Below, piece by piece: positions 33,655 to 42,075 of a stretch of 45,506 nucleotides of DNA. The stretch spans positions 1 through 45,506 of the forward strand of contig PKYI01000012.1 of the NCBI GenBank assembly GCA_003133645.1. Reading direction: 5' to 3'. Source of the DNA: Acidobacteriota bacterium (GTDB taxonomy: Bacteria; Acidobacteriota; Thermoanaerobaculia; Thermoanaerobaculales; Thermoanaerobaculaceae). How positions within the stretch are numbered: the stretch's first letter is position 1; each line of letters starts with the position of its first letter. The notes beneath the pieces are model-generated. The model ran no database searches and was not told the origin of the DNA. It saw nothing but the letters and a program-made list of their open reading frames with translations. The translations under genes were made by a program, and so were the position numbers.

Positions 33655-35046
33655 ATGCAGACCCCGGCCGCGCAAACGACGCTGGCACGCCTGGTAGTGG
33701 CCGGGCTGGCCGGGGATACCGGCAAGACGCTGATATCCACCGGCCTCGTCCGCGCACTGCGCCGACGTGCGCTGCGCGTCGCGCCGTTCAAGAAGGGGCC
33801 GGACTACATCGACGCCGCCTGGTTGACCGCCGCGGCCGGGGCCGCGGCGCGCAACCTCGACACGTTTCTGATGCCGGCCTCGGCGATCCTGGCCACGCTC
33901 GCGCGCGCCGCCGGCCGGGCCGACATCGCGGTCATCGAGGGGAACCGCGGCCTGTTCGACGGCATGGACGCCGAGGGCTCCCACTCCACGGCCCAGCTCG
34001 CCAGGTTGACCGGCACGCCGGTGGTGCTGGTGGTCAACGCCGCCAAGGTCACCCGCACCGTTGCGGCCCAGATCCTCGGCTGTCAGGTGATGGACCCCAA
34101 GCTCAACCTCGCCGCGGTGATCATCAACCGCGTTGCCAGCCGCCGGCACGAGGCGGTGATCCGCGAGGCGATCGTGCAGACGACCGACGTGCCGGTGCTC
34201 GGGGCGGTACCGGCGCAGGAGACGCTGGAGCTGCCGAGCCGGCACCTGGGCCTGGTCCCGGTGGCCGAGCACCCCAGGTCCGAGGAGATGTTGGAACGCG
34301 CCGCCGATCTGGTGGCCGAAAGCGTGGACCTCGACGCGTTGCTCGCGGTGGCCGGCGAGGCACCCCGGATGGAGGCGCCGACGGCGGCGCCGGCGTCAAC
34401 CTCCGCCGGAACCAAGGTGCGCATCGGCGTCGCCCGCGACGTCGCCTTCTCCTTCTACTACCCCGAAAACCTCGAGGAACTCGAGCGGGCGGGGGCCGAG
34501 TTGGTGTTCGTCTCCCCCCTCGCCGATGCCGCGCTCCCCAACGTAGACGCGCTCTACCTCGGCGGCGGCTTCCCCGAGGTCCACGCCGCCAGGCTGGCCG
34601 CCAACCGGGGGTTCCGCGAGGCGCTCGGCCGCCGCATCGCCGCCGGCCTGCCGGTGTGGGCCGAGTGCGGCGGGCTCATGTACCTCGCGCGCGAGCTCGT
34701 GGTCGGGGGCGTCGCTCATCCCATGGTGGGCGCGATCCCAGTCTCCATCGAGCAGACCGGCCGACCCCAGGGGCACGGCTACGTCGCCGCCCGTGTCGAC
34801 ACGCCCAACCCGTTCCTGGGTGATGGCAGCGCGGTCCGCGGCCACGAGTTCCACTACTCCCGCATCACCCAGGGTTCCGACACGGTGCCGACGGCCCTTG
34901 CGGTCACCCGTGGCGTCGGGATCGGCGGCGGCCGGGACGGCATTCAAGTCGCCAACACCCTCGCCTGCTACACCCACATCCACGCCGCGGGCGTGCCCGA
35001 GTGGGCGCCCGCGATGGTGCGGGCGGCGCACGGAGGCCAGCTGTGA
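33655..35046 (+). CDS. dsrN: DsrN, siroheme amidase (CobB/CbiA family)
   Basis: This 463-residue protein has an N-terminal ATP-binding domain (VVAGLAGDTGKTLISTGLVRAL as the P-loop region, then FKKGPDYIDAAW and EGNRGLFDGMDAEGSHST) and a C-terminal class I glutamine amidotransferase domain (YLGGGFPEVHAARLA, with nucleophile cysteine in WAECGGLMYLA and the histidine in YTHIHA). CobB amidates cobyrinic acid. In dsr clusters the homologue DsrN is proposed to amidate siroheme to siroamide for DsrAB. The start is four bases after dsrL. Context, not sequence alone, favours DsrN over a cobalamin enzyme; no cob genes are nearby. Confidence 0.9.
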   Translation: MQTPAAQTTLARLVVAGLAGDTGKTLISTGLVRALRRRALRVAPFKKGPDYIDAAWLTAAAGAAARNLDTFLMPASAILATLARAAGRADIAVIEGNRGLFDGMDAEGSHSTAQLARLTGTPVVLVVNAAKVTRTVAAQILGCQVMDPKLNLAAVIINRVASRRHEAVIREAIVQTTDVPVLGAVPAQETLELPSRHLGLVPVAEHPRSEEMLERAADLVAESVDLDALLAVAGEAPRMEAPTAAPASTSAGTKVRIGVARDVAFSFYYPENLEELERAGAELVFVSPLADAALPNVDALYLGGGFPEVHAARLAANRGFREALGRRIAAGLPVWAECGGLMYLARELVVGGVAHPMVGAIPVSIEQTGRPQGHGYVAARVDTPNPFLGDGSAVRGHEFHYSRITQGSDTVPTALAVTRGVGIGGGRDGIQVANTLACYTHIHAAGVPEWAPAMVRAAHGGQL

Positions 35047-35504
35047 GCGCCCGCGAGATGGTCATGGACGCCGTCCGCCAGGGGCGGCTCGACGATCTGC
35101 CGGCCCTGGCGGTCGCGGATCCGCGCGCGCTGCGCCACCTGCTCGCCCTCGCCTACCGCCCCGAGCCCGAGATCCAGGCGGCCGCGGGGCGAGCGATCGC
35201 CGCCGCCAGCCGGCACCACCCGGAGCTCGTGCAGGAGATGGCGAGGCGGTTGCTCTGGGCGATGAACGACGAGTCCGGCACCCAGGCGCTCACCGCCCCC
35301 GAGGTGTTGCGGGCGATCGCCGAGGAGAGCCCGGACCTGCTGCTGCCGCTGTTGCCGGAGTTGCTACGCCTGACCGCCGATCCGGGGCTGCACGACGCCC
35401 TGGTGGGCGTGGCCCGTCTGGTTGCGGCCCGCAACCGGCGCGGCGCCGCTGCCACCGTGGCCACAGCGCTGAACGCGTGCGCGACAAGAGGAGGACGAAC
35501 GTGA
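35043..35504 (+). CDS. HEAT-repeat-like protein (DVU0298 type)
   Basis: This 153-residue protein consists of helical repeats (ADPRALRHLLALAYRPEPEIQAAAGRAIAAA, MARRLLWAMNDESGTQALTAPEVLRAIAEE, LLPLLPELLRLTADPGLHDALVGVARLV). The segment RRLLWAMNDESG with a following APEVLRAI is, to my memory, the hallmark of a small HEAT-like family known from sulfate reducers under the Desulfovibrio locus DVU0298. Its biochemical role is unknown; such repeats bind other proteins. The GTG at 35043 overlaps the dsrN stop (GTGA). Together with the TPR protein it forms a pair of likely adaptor proteins between dsrN and dsrC. Confidence 0.78.
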   Translation: MSAREMVMDAVRQGRLDDLPALAVADPRALRHLLALAYRPEPEIQAAAGRAIAAASRHHPELVQEMARRLLWAMNDESGTQALTAPEVLRAIAEESPDLLLPLLPELLRLTADPGLHDALVGVARLVAARNRRGAAATVATALNACATRGGRT

Positions 35505-36067
35505 ACCGCAGCGAAACCACCGCACCCGACCGGGTCGAACGTTGCCGGCGGCAGGTCCAGGACAAGCCGACATCGGCCACGGCCCATCTCAACTTCGGCA
35601 CCGCGCTGATGGAGATCAACCGCATCAGGGAGGCGGAGGAGGCGTTCCGCCGTGCCCTCGAACTCCGCCCCGGCTACCCCGAGGCGCTCGTCAACCTGGG
35701 GGGCGTCCTGCTGGCGCGTTGGGACTTCCAGGGTTGCGTCGAGACCAACCGCAAGGCGGCCCAGGCCAAGCCGGAGCTGATGCTAGCCCACTACAACGAA
35801 GGCCTCGGTCACCTCTACCTTGGCGAAGGCGAAGCCATGGTGGCCTGTTTCCAGCGCGCCCTCGAACTGGAACCCGACAACCCGGCGTGCGAGTACTACG
35901 TCGCCGTCGGCCTGCTCGCCGCTGGCGCGGTTGCCGAGAGCAGGACGCACCTGGACGCGGCGGTCGCCGGCGGGTTCAGCCCGGTCCCGGAGTTCCTCAA
36001 AGCGTTGGAGAAGGCCGAGGGCCGGCCGCACGAGGCCCAGGAAGCCGCCGAACAACCACGAGTTTGA
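35501..36067 (+). CDS. Tetratricopeptide-repeat protein of the dsr operon
   Basis: This 188-residue protein holds about four TPR units between residues 25 and 160 (ATAHLNFGTALMEINRIREAEEAFRRALELRP, YPEALVNLGGVLLARWDFQGCVETNRKAAQA, LAHYNEGLGHLYLGEGEAMVACFQRALELEP, ACEYYVAVGLLAAGAVAESRTHLDAAV). There is no signal peptide, so it is cytoplasmic. TPR proteins are scaffolds; a role in assembling DsrAB, DsrC or DsrMK is a guess from position. The GTG at 35501 overlaps the previous stop and has AGAGGAGG upstream. Confidence 0.85.
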   Translation: MNRSETTAPDRVERCRRQVQDKPTSATAHLNFGTALMEINRIREAEEAFRRALELRPGYPEALVNLGGVLLARWDFQGCVETNRKAAQAKPELMLAHYNEGLGHLYLGEGEAMVACFQRALELEPDNPACEYYVAVGLLAAGAVAESRTHLDAAVAGGFSPVPEFLKALEKAEGRPHEAQEAAEQPRV

Positions 36068-36070
36068 GCC

Positions 36071-36087
36071 CCCGGCCACCGGCCGGG
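36071..36087 (+). other. Hairpin immediately upstream of dsrC
   Basis: CCCGGCC (36071-36077) pairs with GGCCGGG (36081-36087) around a 3-nt loop. It lies between the TPR gene stop and the dsrC ribosome site (AAAGGAGGAA). It could be a processing or stability element that sets dsrC mRNA apart from the rest of the transcript. No T-run follows, so full termination is unlikely. Confidence 0.45.
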
Positions 36088-36102
36088 CAAAGGAGGAAAC
36101 AC

Positions 36103-36420
36103 ATGTCAACGTTCACCCACGGTAACGTCTCCATCGAGGTCGATGAGGACGGCTTCATGCTCGAACCCGAGCAGTGGAACGAGGACGTCGCCAAGGCCAT
36201 CGCGACCACCGAAGGGGTCAACGAGCTGTCCGAGGAACACTGGAAGCTCGTGCACTACCTGCGCAACTACTTCCTCCAGTTCGGGGTCGCGCCGATGATC
36301 CGCAAGCTCTGCAAGGAAACGGGGTTCGACCTGAAGAAGGTCTACGAGCTCTTCCCTTCCGGTCCCGCCAAGGGCGCCTGCAAGGTGGCGGGCCTCGCCA
36401 AGCCGACCGGCTGCGTCTAG
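36103..36420 (+). CDS. dsrC: DsrC, trisulfide carrier protein
   Basis: This 105-residue protein ends in the invariant flexible arm GACKVAGLAKPTGCV with both redox cysteines, C93 and C104 (the penultimate residue). DsrC enters the DsrAB active site, leaves with a sulfur bridging its two cysteines, and is re-reduced at the membrane by DsrK. With both cysteines it is a true DsrC rather than a single-cysteine regulatory TusE-like protein. It has its own strong ribosome site and hairpins on both sides, which suits the high level expected of a carrier. Confidence 0.98.
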   Translation: MSTFTHGNVSIEVDEDGFMLEPEQWNEDVAKAIATTEGVNELSEEHWKLVHYLRNYFLQFGVAPMIRKLCKETGFDLKKVYELFPSGPAKGACKVAGLAKPTGCV

Positions 36421-36430
36421 GTCGGAAGCG

Positions 36431-36463
36431 GCGGCCGTTCCGGCCCGTGCGCGGGACGGCCGC
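36431..36463 (+). terminator. Hairpin downstream of dsrC
   Basis: GCGGCCGTTCC (36431-36441) pairs with GGGACGGCCGC (36453-36463) with one G-T wobble and an 11-nt loop. It starts 11 bp after the dsrC stop. No T-run follows, so it may be a partial terminator or a 3' stabiliser. Confidence 0.5.
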
Positions 36464-36536
36464 AGGATGTGGTGACGCTGCGCTCGAGGTCCACCCCTCG
36501 CAGCGAAACGGTGACGGCAAAGCGGGAGAGGTCACG

Positions 36537-37091
36537 GTGAACGGACTTCTGAACGTGCTGCAGGAGAAACGGAAGGCGCTCGAGGAGCGCTGGGCGGAGC
36601 TCGTCCTCGCCTCGTACCCCCAGCAGAGCGTGCCGTTCCTGCGACAGGAGCGGGACCGTTTTGCCAACCCGCTGGGCTCGACGATCCGGAACGAGATCGC
36701 CGCCCTCGTCGAGGGCCTGCTCGCCGGCGCCGACGCGGACGTGCTCGCCACCCATCTCGACGCCATCATCCGGGTGCGGGCGGTGCAGGACTTCACCCCG
36801 GCCGAAGCGCTGCGCTTCGTGTTCCAGTTCAAGCAGGCGGTGGCCGAGATCGCCGGCGACGACGCCGCGGGCGTGCCGGCCGGCGAGTTCCTCGCACTCC
36901 ACGCGCGCCTCGACGAGTTGGCCTTGCAGGCGTTCGGCATCTACGTCGGATGCCGCGAACGGGTGTTCGAAATCCGCGCCCGGGAAGCCACGGCCCGCAC
37001 CTACTCGCTGCTCAAGCAAGCCGGCCTTCTGGTGGATGCGGACGAGGCGGGGGGCCCTCCGGCTTGCCCCCCCGCCGAAGGGAGGTCGTGA
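36537..37091 (+). CDS. RsbRD N-terminal-domain-like protein upstream of dsrM
   Basis: This 184-residue helical protein resembles the N-terminal globin-like domain of RsbRD-type stressosome proteins (LQEKRKALEERWAELVLASYP, NPLGSTIRNEIAALVEGLLAG, IIRVRAVQDFTPAEALRFVFQFKQAVAE). No STAS domain follows. I recall similar stand-alone proteins just before dsrMKJOP in sulfate reducers, where their function is unknown; sensing a redox or sulfur signal is possible. The GTG at 36537 behind GGGAGAGG was chosen, since the frame upstream is only the shadow of dsrC. It ends four bases before dsrM. Confidence 0.8.
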   Translation: MNGLLNVLQEKRKALEERWAELVLASYPQQSVPFLRQERDRFANPLGSTIRNEIAALVEGLLAGADADVLATHLDAIIRVRAVQDFTPAEALRFVFQFKQAVAEIAGDDAAGVPAGEFLALHARLDELALQAFGIYVGCRERVFEIRAREATARTYSLLKQAGLLVDADEAGGPPACPPAEGRS

Positions 37092-37094
37092 GGC

Positions 37095-38084
37095 ATGCGG
37101 GTCGTCTGGTCGTTGCTGCTGGTCGGGGTGTTGGCGCTGATCGCGTTCTTCGGCGCGCAGGCTGGGGGCCAGGCGCTGTTCGGCATCGTGCTCCCCTACC
37201 TCGCGATGGCCGTGTTCCTCGTGGGGGTCGCGGCGCGCGTCGTGGGGTGGGCCCGGTCGACGGTGCCGTTCCGCATCCCCACCACGTGCGGGCAAGAGCG
37301 GTCGCTCCCGTGGATCAAGCCGGCGTCCCTCGACAACCCCTCCACGGGCCTCGGCGCCGCCGCGCGCGTGCTCCTGGAAGTGTTCACATTCCGTTCCCTG
37401 TTCCGCAACAACCGGAGCGAGCTGAGGGAAGGCGGCAGGTTCACGTTCTCCGCCGACAAGTGGCTGTGGGCGGCGGCCCTCGCCTTCCACTACTCGTTCC
37501 TCGTCGTCTTCCTGCGCCACTACCGCTTCTTCGCCGAACCGGTGCCGGCCGTGGTGGCGTGGATCCAGGGGCTGGACGGATTCTTCCAGGTGGGGCTGCC
37601 GGTCGTCTACGTGAGCGACATCGTCCTCGTCGCGGCGCTCGGCTACCTGCTGTGGCGGCGCTTGGCCGACGCCCGCCTGCGCTACATCTCGCTCCACGCT
37701 GACTACTTCCCCCTGGCGCTGATCCTGGGGGTCGCGCTTTCGGGCGTGCTCCTGCGCTATTTCAGCAAGGCGGACATCGTCGCAGTCAAGGAGCTGGCGA
37801 TCGGACTGGTGAGCTTCCACCCCGCCGTGCCCAAGGGGATCGACCCGCTGGTCTTCGTCCACATCTTTCTCGTGAGCGTGCTGCTCACCTACTTCCCCTT
37901 CTCCAAGCTCGTGCACATGGCCGGGGTGTTCCTCTCCCCGACGCGGAACCTCGCCAACGACAACCGCATGCACCGCCACGTTAACCCGTGGAACCCGCCG
38001 ATCGTCGGGCACACCTACGCCGAGTGGGAGCAGGAGTTCCACGACAAGCTCGTGGCCTCGGGGATCCCTCTCGACAAGGAGTGA
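37095..38084 (+). CDS. dsrM: DsrM, membrane cytochrome b subunit of DsrMKJOP
   Basis: This 329-residue protein has about six hydrophobic segments and NarI-like histidines for two b hemes (LAFHYSFLVVFLRHYRFF and FVHIFLVSVLLTYFPFSKLVHMAGVF). The motif FRIPTTCGQERSLPWIKPASLDNP near the N-terminus is characteristic of DsrM. DsrM exchanges electrons between menaquinol and DsrK. It is followed by dsrK after three bases. Confidence 0.96.
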   Translation: MRVVWSLLLVGVLALIAFFGAQAGGQALFGIVLPYLAMAVFLVGVAARVVGWARSTVPFRIPTTCGQERSLPWIKPASLDNPSTGLGAAARVLLEVFTFRSLFRNNRSELREGGRFTFSADKWLWAAALAFHYSFLVVFLRHYRFFAEPVPAVVAWIQGLDGFFQVGLPVVYVSDIVLVAALGYLLWRRLADARLRYISLHADYFPLALILGVALSGVLLRYFSKADIVAVKELAIGLVSFHPAVPKGIDPLVFVHIFLVSVLLTYFPFSKLVHMAGVFLSPTRNLANDNRMHRHVNPWNPPIVGHTYAEWEQEFHDKLVASGIPLDKE

Positions 38085-38087
38085 GAG

Positions 38088-39707
38088 ATGCCGGAAAAGA
38101 AACGCGACGAGCTCGTTCAGATCGACTACACGCCGCCCCAGCGGGACTGGATGGACCCCGCCATCGACTTCGCGGCGCGCAAGGGCACCTGGTCGTACCC
38201 CGCGGCCGCCAAGAACCTGCGCTACCTGGGCCTTCCCAACCCGCGCGACTGGTCCCCCACCGACGCGGACTGGCAGCTTCCCGAGAACTGGCAGCAGATC
38301 ATCCACGACGGGCTCGCGGAGAGGCTTACCAAGTTCCGCTCCCTGAAGCTGTTCCTCGACGTGTGCGTGCGCTGCGGGGCATGCGCCGACAAGTGCCACT
38401 TCTATCTCGGGTCCGGCGATCCCAAGAACATGCCGGTGCTGCGCGCCGAACTGCTGCGCTCGGTGTACCGGAACGACTTCACGACCGCCGGCAAGATCCT
38501 CGGCCGCGTCGCCGGCGCCCGCCCTCTCACCCCCGCGATCCTCAAGGAGTGGTACTACTACTTCTACCAGTGCACAGAGTGCCGGCGTTGCTCGGTGTTC
38601 TGCCCGTACGGGATCGACACCGCGGAGATCACGATGCTCGCCCGCGAGCTCCTCAACCTCGTCGGCCTGAACATCAACTGGGTAATCGAGCCGGTTGCCA
38701 ACTGCGACCGCACCGGCAACCATCTCGGCATCCAGCCGCACACGTTCAAGGACAACATCGAGTTCCTGGTGGACGAACTCGAGGAGGTAACCGGGATCCG
38801 CGTCGACCCTTCGATCGACCGCAAAGGCGCCGAGCTGCTGTTCGTGGTGCCGTCGGCGGACTATTTCGCCGAGCCCGGCATCTACACCTTCATGGGCTAC
38901 CTCCTGCTGCTGCACTCGCTCGGTGTCGACTACACCCTCTCGGCGTACGCCTCAGAGGGCGGCAACTTCGGACTGTTCACCTCGAACGAGATGATGAAGC
39001 GCCTCAACTACAAGATCTACCACGAGGCAAGACGGCTCGGCGTCAAGTGGATTCTCGGCGGGGAGTGCGGCCACATGTGGCGGGTCATCAACCAGTACAT
39101 GGACACGATGAACGGGCCCGCCGACTTCCTCGAGGCACCGGTGAGCCCGATCACAGGCACCGCGTTCACCAACGCCGCCTCGACCAAGATGGTGCACATC
39201 TGCGAATTCACCGCCGACCTCATCAAGCACGGCAAGCTCAAGCTCGACCCCAGCCGCAACGACCACCTCCGGGTGACGTTCCACGACTCGTGCAACCCCG
39301 CCCGCGCCATGGGCATCCTCGAGGAGCCCCGCTACATCCTCAAGTCGGTGGTCAACAACTTCTTCGAGATGCCAGAGAACACGATCCGCGAGCAGACGTT
39401 CTGCTGCGGCGGCGGCGCCGGCCTCGGCAACGACGAGAACATGGAGATGCGCCTGCGCGGCGGGTTGCCGCGCGCCAACGCGGTCCGCTTCGTGCACGAG
39501 AAGCACGGCGTCAACCTGCTCGCCTGCATCTGCGCCATCGACCGCGCCGTGCTCTCCACGCTGATGGAGTACTGGGTACCGGAGGTCGGCGTGTCCGGCG
39601 TGCACGAACTCGTTGGTAACGCCCTCGTGATCGAGGGCGAGAAGTCGAGGACCACCGACTTGCGCGGCAAACCGCTGGCTGGCGGAAAGGGTGACGCCGA
39701 TGCGTGA
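38088..39707 (+). CDS. dsrK: DsrK, HdrD-like catalytic subunit of DsrMKJOP
   Basis: This 539-residue protein has two [4Fe-4S] motifs (CVRCGACADKC at 93-103; CTECRRCSVFC at 162-172) and the CCG-type catalytic region (GECGHMWR, HDSCNPARAMG, FCCGGGAGLGNDENM, ACICAID). It reduces the DsrC trisulfide on the cytoplasmic face with electrons from DsrM. The N-terminal region with WSYPAAAKNLRYLGLPNPRDW is typical of DsrK and is missing from the Hmc-like paralogue in this window. A ribosome site (AAGGAGTGAG) overlaps the end of dsrM. Confidence 0.97.
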   Translation: MPEKKRDELVQIDYTPPQRDWMDPAIDFAARKGTWSYPAAAKNLRYLGLPNPRDWSPTDADWQLPENWQQIIHDGLAERLTKFRSLKLFLDVCVRCGACADKCHFYLGSGDPKNMPVLRAELLRSVYRNDFTTAGKILGRVAGARPLTPAILKEWYYYFYQCTECRRCSVFCPYGIDTAEITMLARELLNLVGLNINWVIEPVANCDRTGNHLGIQPHTFKDNIEFLVDELEEVTGIRVDPSIDRKGAELLFVVPSADYFAEPGIYTFMGYLLLLHSLGVDYTLSAYASEGGNFGLFTSNEMMKRLNYKIYHEARRLGVKWILGGECGHMWRVINQYMDTMNGPADFLEAPVSPITGTAFTNAASTKMVHICEFTADLIKHGKLKLDPSRNDHLRVTFHDSCNPARAMGILEEPRYILKSVVNNFFEMPENTIREQTFCCGGGAGLGNDENMEMRLRGGLPRANAVRFVHEKHGVNLLACICAIDRAVLSTLMEYWVPEVGVSGVHELVGNALVIEGEKSRTTDLRGKPLAGGKGDADA

Positions 39708-40080
39708 CCGTGCTTGGATCTTCATCGGCCTGGCGGCCTTCCTGGCCCTGGCACTGGCGCCGGTGTGGCAATCGGCGCTGCACGGGGCGGCGCGCAAGCC
39801 CGAGCCGAAGATCGTGACGAAGGCCAAGCAGTGCGTGGAACCCACGGCCGAGATGCGGCGGAACCACATGGAGTTGCTCAACGCCTGGCGGGACACGGTC
39901 GTGCGGCGCGGCCAGCGCACCTACCTGGCCGCTGACGGCAAGACCGTGACCATGAGCCTTTCCGGCACCTGCATGAGTTGCCACCCCAACAAGAAGGAGT
40001 TCTGCGACGCGTGCCACAACTACCTGGCGGTCAGCCCGTACTGCTGGGAGTGCCACATCGAGCCGAAGGAGAAATCGTGA
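39700..40080 (+). CDS. dsrJ: DsrJ, triheme cytochrome c of DsrMKJOP
   Basis: This 126-residue periplasmic cytochrome has an uncleaved N-terminal anchor (WIFIGLAAFLALALAP) and three CxxCH sites (C91, C102, C115). It also keeps C45 in KQCVEPTAEMRRNHMELL, the residue proposed to ligate one heme in the unusual His/Cys form. The ATG at 39700 overlaps the end of dsrK and has GGAAAGG upstream. Confidence 0.96.
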   Translation: MRDRAWIFIGLAAFLALALAPVWQSALHGAARKPEPKIVTKAKQCVEPTAEMRRNHMELLNAWRDTVVRRGQRTYLAADGKTVTMSLSGTCMSCHPNKKEFCDACHNYLAVSPYCWECHIEPKEKS

Positions 40081-40847
40081 TGGGAGAGGACCGCAGGAGA
40101 TTCCTCAAGCTCGCCGGTCTGACCGCCCTGTGCGCCGCCGGAAAAGGCTCGCTCGTCCGTCTCGCCGGCGCCGAGAGCCCCGCGAAGGGCGGCGCCGCGA
40201 AGAAGAAGATCCGCTGGGCGATGGTGGTCGACCCCCGCAAGTGCCTGGAGAAGGAGGCGTGCACCGCCTGCATCGACGCCTGCAACCATGCCCACAACGT
40301 CCCCGCCTTCGACAACCCGAAGCACGAGGTGAAGTGGATCTGGAAAGAGCCCTTCGCCGACGCCTTCCTCGATCAGGACGTGCGCTACATCGACCAGGCG
40401 CTCACCACCAAGCCGGTGTTCGTGTTCTGCAATCACTGCGACAACCCGCCGTGCGTGCGGGTGTGCCCGACCAAGGCCACATGGAAGCGCGAGGACGGCG
40501 TCGTCATGATGGACTGGCACCGCTGCATCGGCTGCCGTTACTGCATGGCCGCCTGCCCCTACGGTTCCCGCAGCTTCAACTGGGAGGACCCGCGGCCGCA
40601 CATCAAGCAGGTCAACCCGGATTTTCCCACCCGCACCAAGGGCGTGGTGGAGAAGTGCACGTTCTGCGACGAGCTGCTCGACAAGGGGCAGTTGCCGGCG
40701 TGCGTGACGGCGTGCAAGGAGAAGGCGCTGACCTTCGGCGACCTCAACGACCCCGATTCCGAGGTGCGGCGGTTGCTGCGCTCTCGCTTCGCCCTGCGCC
40801 GCAAGGCCGGCCTCGGCACGAACCCGGAAGTCTTCTACCTAGTGTGA
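40080..40847 (+). CDS. dsrO: DsrO, periplasmic ferredoxin subunit of DsrMKJOP
   Basis: This 255-residue protein starts with a twin-arginine signal (DRRRFLKLAGLTALCAAG), so the folded protein is exported by Tat. Its cysteine groups (CLEKEACTACIDAC, CNHCDNPPCVRVCP, CIGCRYCMAACPYG, CTFCDEL with ACVTACKEKAL) hold several [4Fe-4S] clusters, linking DsrJ to DsrP. The ATG at 40080 overlaps the dsrJ stop; a GTG one codon earlier is also possible. The Tat signal contrasts with its Hmc-like counterpart at 25198-26004, which has none. Confidence 0.96.
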   Translation: MGEDRRRFLKLAGLTALCAAGKGSLVRLAGAESPAKGGAAKKKIRWAMVVDPRKCLEKEACTACIDACNHAHNVPAFDNPKHEVKWIWKEPFADAFLDQDVRYIDQALTTKPVFVFCNHCDNPPCVRVCPTKATWKREDGVVMMDWHRCIGCRYCMAACPYGSRSFNWEDPRPHIKQVNPDFPTRTKGVVEKCTFCDELLDKGQLPACVTACKEKALTFGDLNDPDSEVRRLLRSRFALRRKAGLGTNPEVFYLV

Positions 40848-40854
40848 GGTGACA

Positions 40855-42012
40855 ATGCTCGAAAAAGCGCTTGTCGGGAGCCGAGGGTATTGGCGCTGGC
40901 TCATGGTGCTCGGCGCCGTGATCGTCCTCGGGGTGATCGCCTACCTGTACCAGTTCGCCTTCGGCCTCGGCGTCACCGGCCTCTCCCGCAACGTGACGTG
41001 GGGCCTGTACATCGCCCAGTTCACGTTCTTAGTCGGCGTCGCCGCCTCGGCGGTGATGGTCGTCCTCCCCTACTACCTGCACGACTTCAAGACGTTCGGA
41101 AAACTCACGATCCTCGGCGAGTTCCTGGCGATCTCCGCGGTCACGATGTGCATGCTCTTCATCTTCGTAGACATGGGGCAACCGACCCGCGTCCTCAACG
41201 TCATGCTCTATCCGACGCCGCACTCCCTCATGTTCTGGGACATGGTCTCCCTGATGGGCTACCTCGTTCTCAACACCCTGATCTCGCACGTGACGCTGGA
41301 CGCCGAGCGCAATGCGGTCGCCCCACCCCGCTGGATCAAGCCGATCATCATCCTCTCGATCCCGTGGGCGGTCAGCATCCACACGGTCACGGCGTTCCTC
41401 TACTCGGGCCTCGCCGCCCGCCCGTTCTGGATGACCGCGATCCTGGCGCCGCGCTTCCTGGCGTCGGCGTTCTCCGCCGGCCCCGCGCTCCTCATCCTTT
41501 TCTGCCTCGTCCTGCGGCGGCTCACCCGCTTCGACGCCGGCCGCGAACCGATCCAGCGGCTCGCCATCATCGTGACCTACGCGATGTTGATCAACGTCTT
41601 CTTCGTCCTCATGGAACTCTTCACGGCGCTCTACAGCAACATTCCTGAGGACGCCGAGCACTTCAAGTTCCTCTACGTCGGCCTTGCGGGCAACGCGACT
41701 CTGGTGCCGTGGATGTGGGCTTCGGCCGTCCTGTCAGTGGTAGCCCTCGTCCTGCTCGTCAACCCGAAGACGCGCCACAACGAAACCACGCTTGCCGCGG
41801 CGTGCGTCGCCGTCTTTGTCGGCCTCTGGATCGAAAAGGGGCTGGGCCTCATCATCGCCGGTTTCGAGCCCTCGCCGCTCGGCCAGGTCACGGTGTACAC
41901 CCCCACCCTGCCGGAGATCCTGATCTCGCTCGGGATCTATGCGTTCGGTCTCTTCCTGATCACCGTCTTCTACAAGATCGCCCTGTCGGTCCGGGGCCAG
42001 GTGGCGGCGTAG
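40855..42012 (+). CDS. dsrP: DsrP, NrfD-type membrane subunit of DsrMKJOP
   Basis: This 385-residue protein has about ten transmembrane helices and NrfD-family landmarks (GLSRNVTWGLYIAQFTFLVGVAASAV, MLYPTPHSLMFWDMVSLMGYLVLN, IHTVTAFLYSGLAARPFWMTAILAPRFLASAF). It interacts with menaquinone and DsrO. Unlike the Hmc-like homologue it has no cytochrome extension. The ATG at 40855 has GAGGTG upstream; a GTG two codons earlier is possible. Confidence 0.96.
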   Translation: MLEKALVGSRGYWRWLMVLGAVIVLGVIAYLYQFAFGLGVTGLSRNVTWGLYIAQFTFLVGVAASAVMVVLPYYLHDFKTFGKLTILGEFLAISAVTMCMLFIFVDMGQPTRVLNVMLYPTPHSLMFWDMVSLMGYLVLNTLISHVTLDAERNAVAPPRWIKPIIILSIPWAVSIHTVTAFLYSGLAARPFWMTAILAPRFLASAFSAGPALLILFCLVLRRLTRFDAGREPIQRLAIIVTYAMLINVFFVLMELFTALYSNIPEDAEHFKFLYVGLAGNATLVPWMWASAVLSVVALVLLVNPKTRHNETTLAAACVAVFVGLWIEKGLGLIIAGFEPSPLGQVTVYTPTLPEILISLGIYAFGLFLITVFYKIALSVRGQVAA

Positions 42013-42075
42013 GGCGGCGGGCGGCGGGCCGGCGGTGGCGGCGCCTGAGAGCTGCAGCGCCGGGAGGAGGAACGC

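Noticed and set aside
31938-33791. A 617-codon minus-strand frame opposite dsrL
   Set aside because: Antisense to dsrL, which has clear FAD, NAD(P)H and iron-sulfur motifs.
36174-37091. A 305-codon open frame covering dsrC and the following gene
   Set aside because: The first third is an out-of-frame shadow of dsrC with arginine-rich low-complexity translation. Only the part from 36537 has a real protein pattern and ribosome site.
36417-38915. An 832-codon minus-strand frame opposite dsrM and dsrK
   Set aside because: It lies antisense to well-supported dsr genes. Its translation is rich in Arg/His/Glu with no motif, a common effect of high GC at third positions.
42013-42075. GGGCGGC-type repetition after dsrP as a possible repeat element or CRISPR remnant
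   Set aside because: It is a short irregular GC-rich stretch with no repeated units or spacers of set length.
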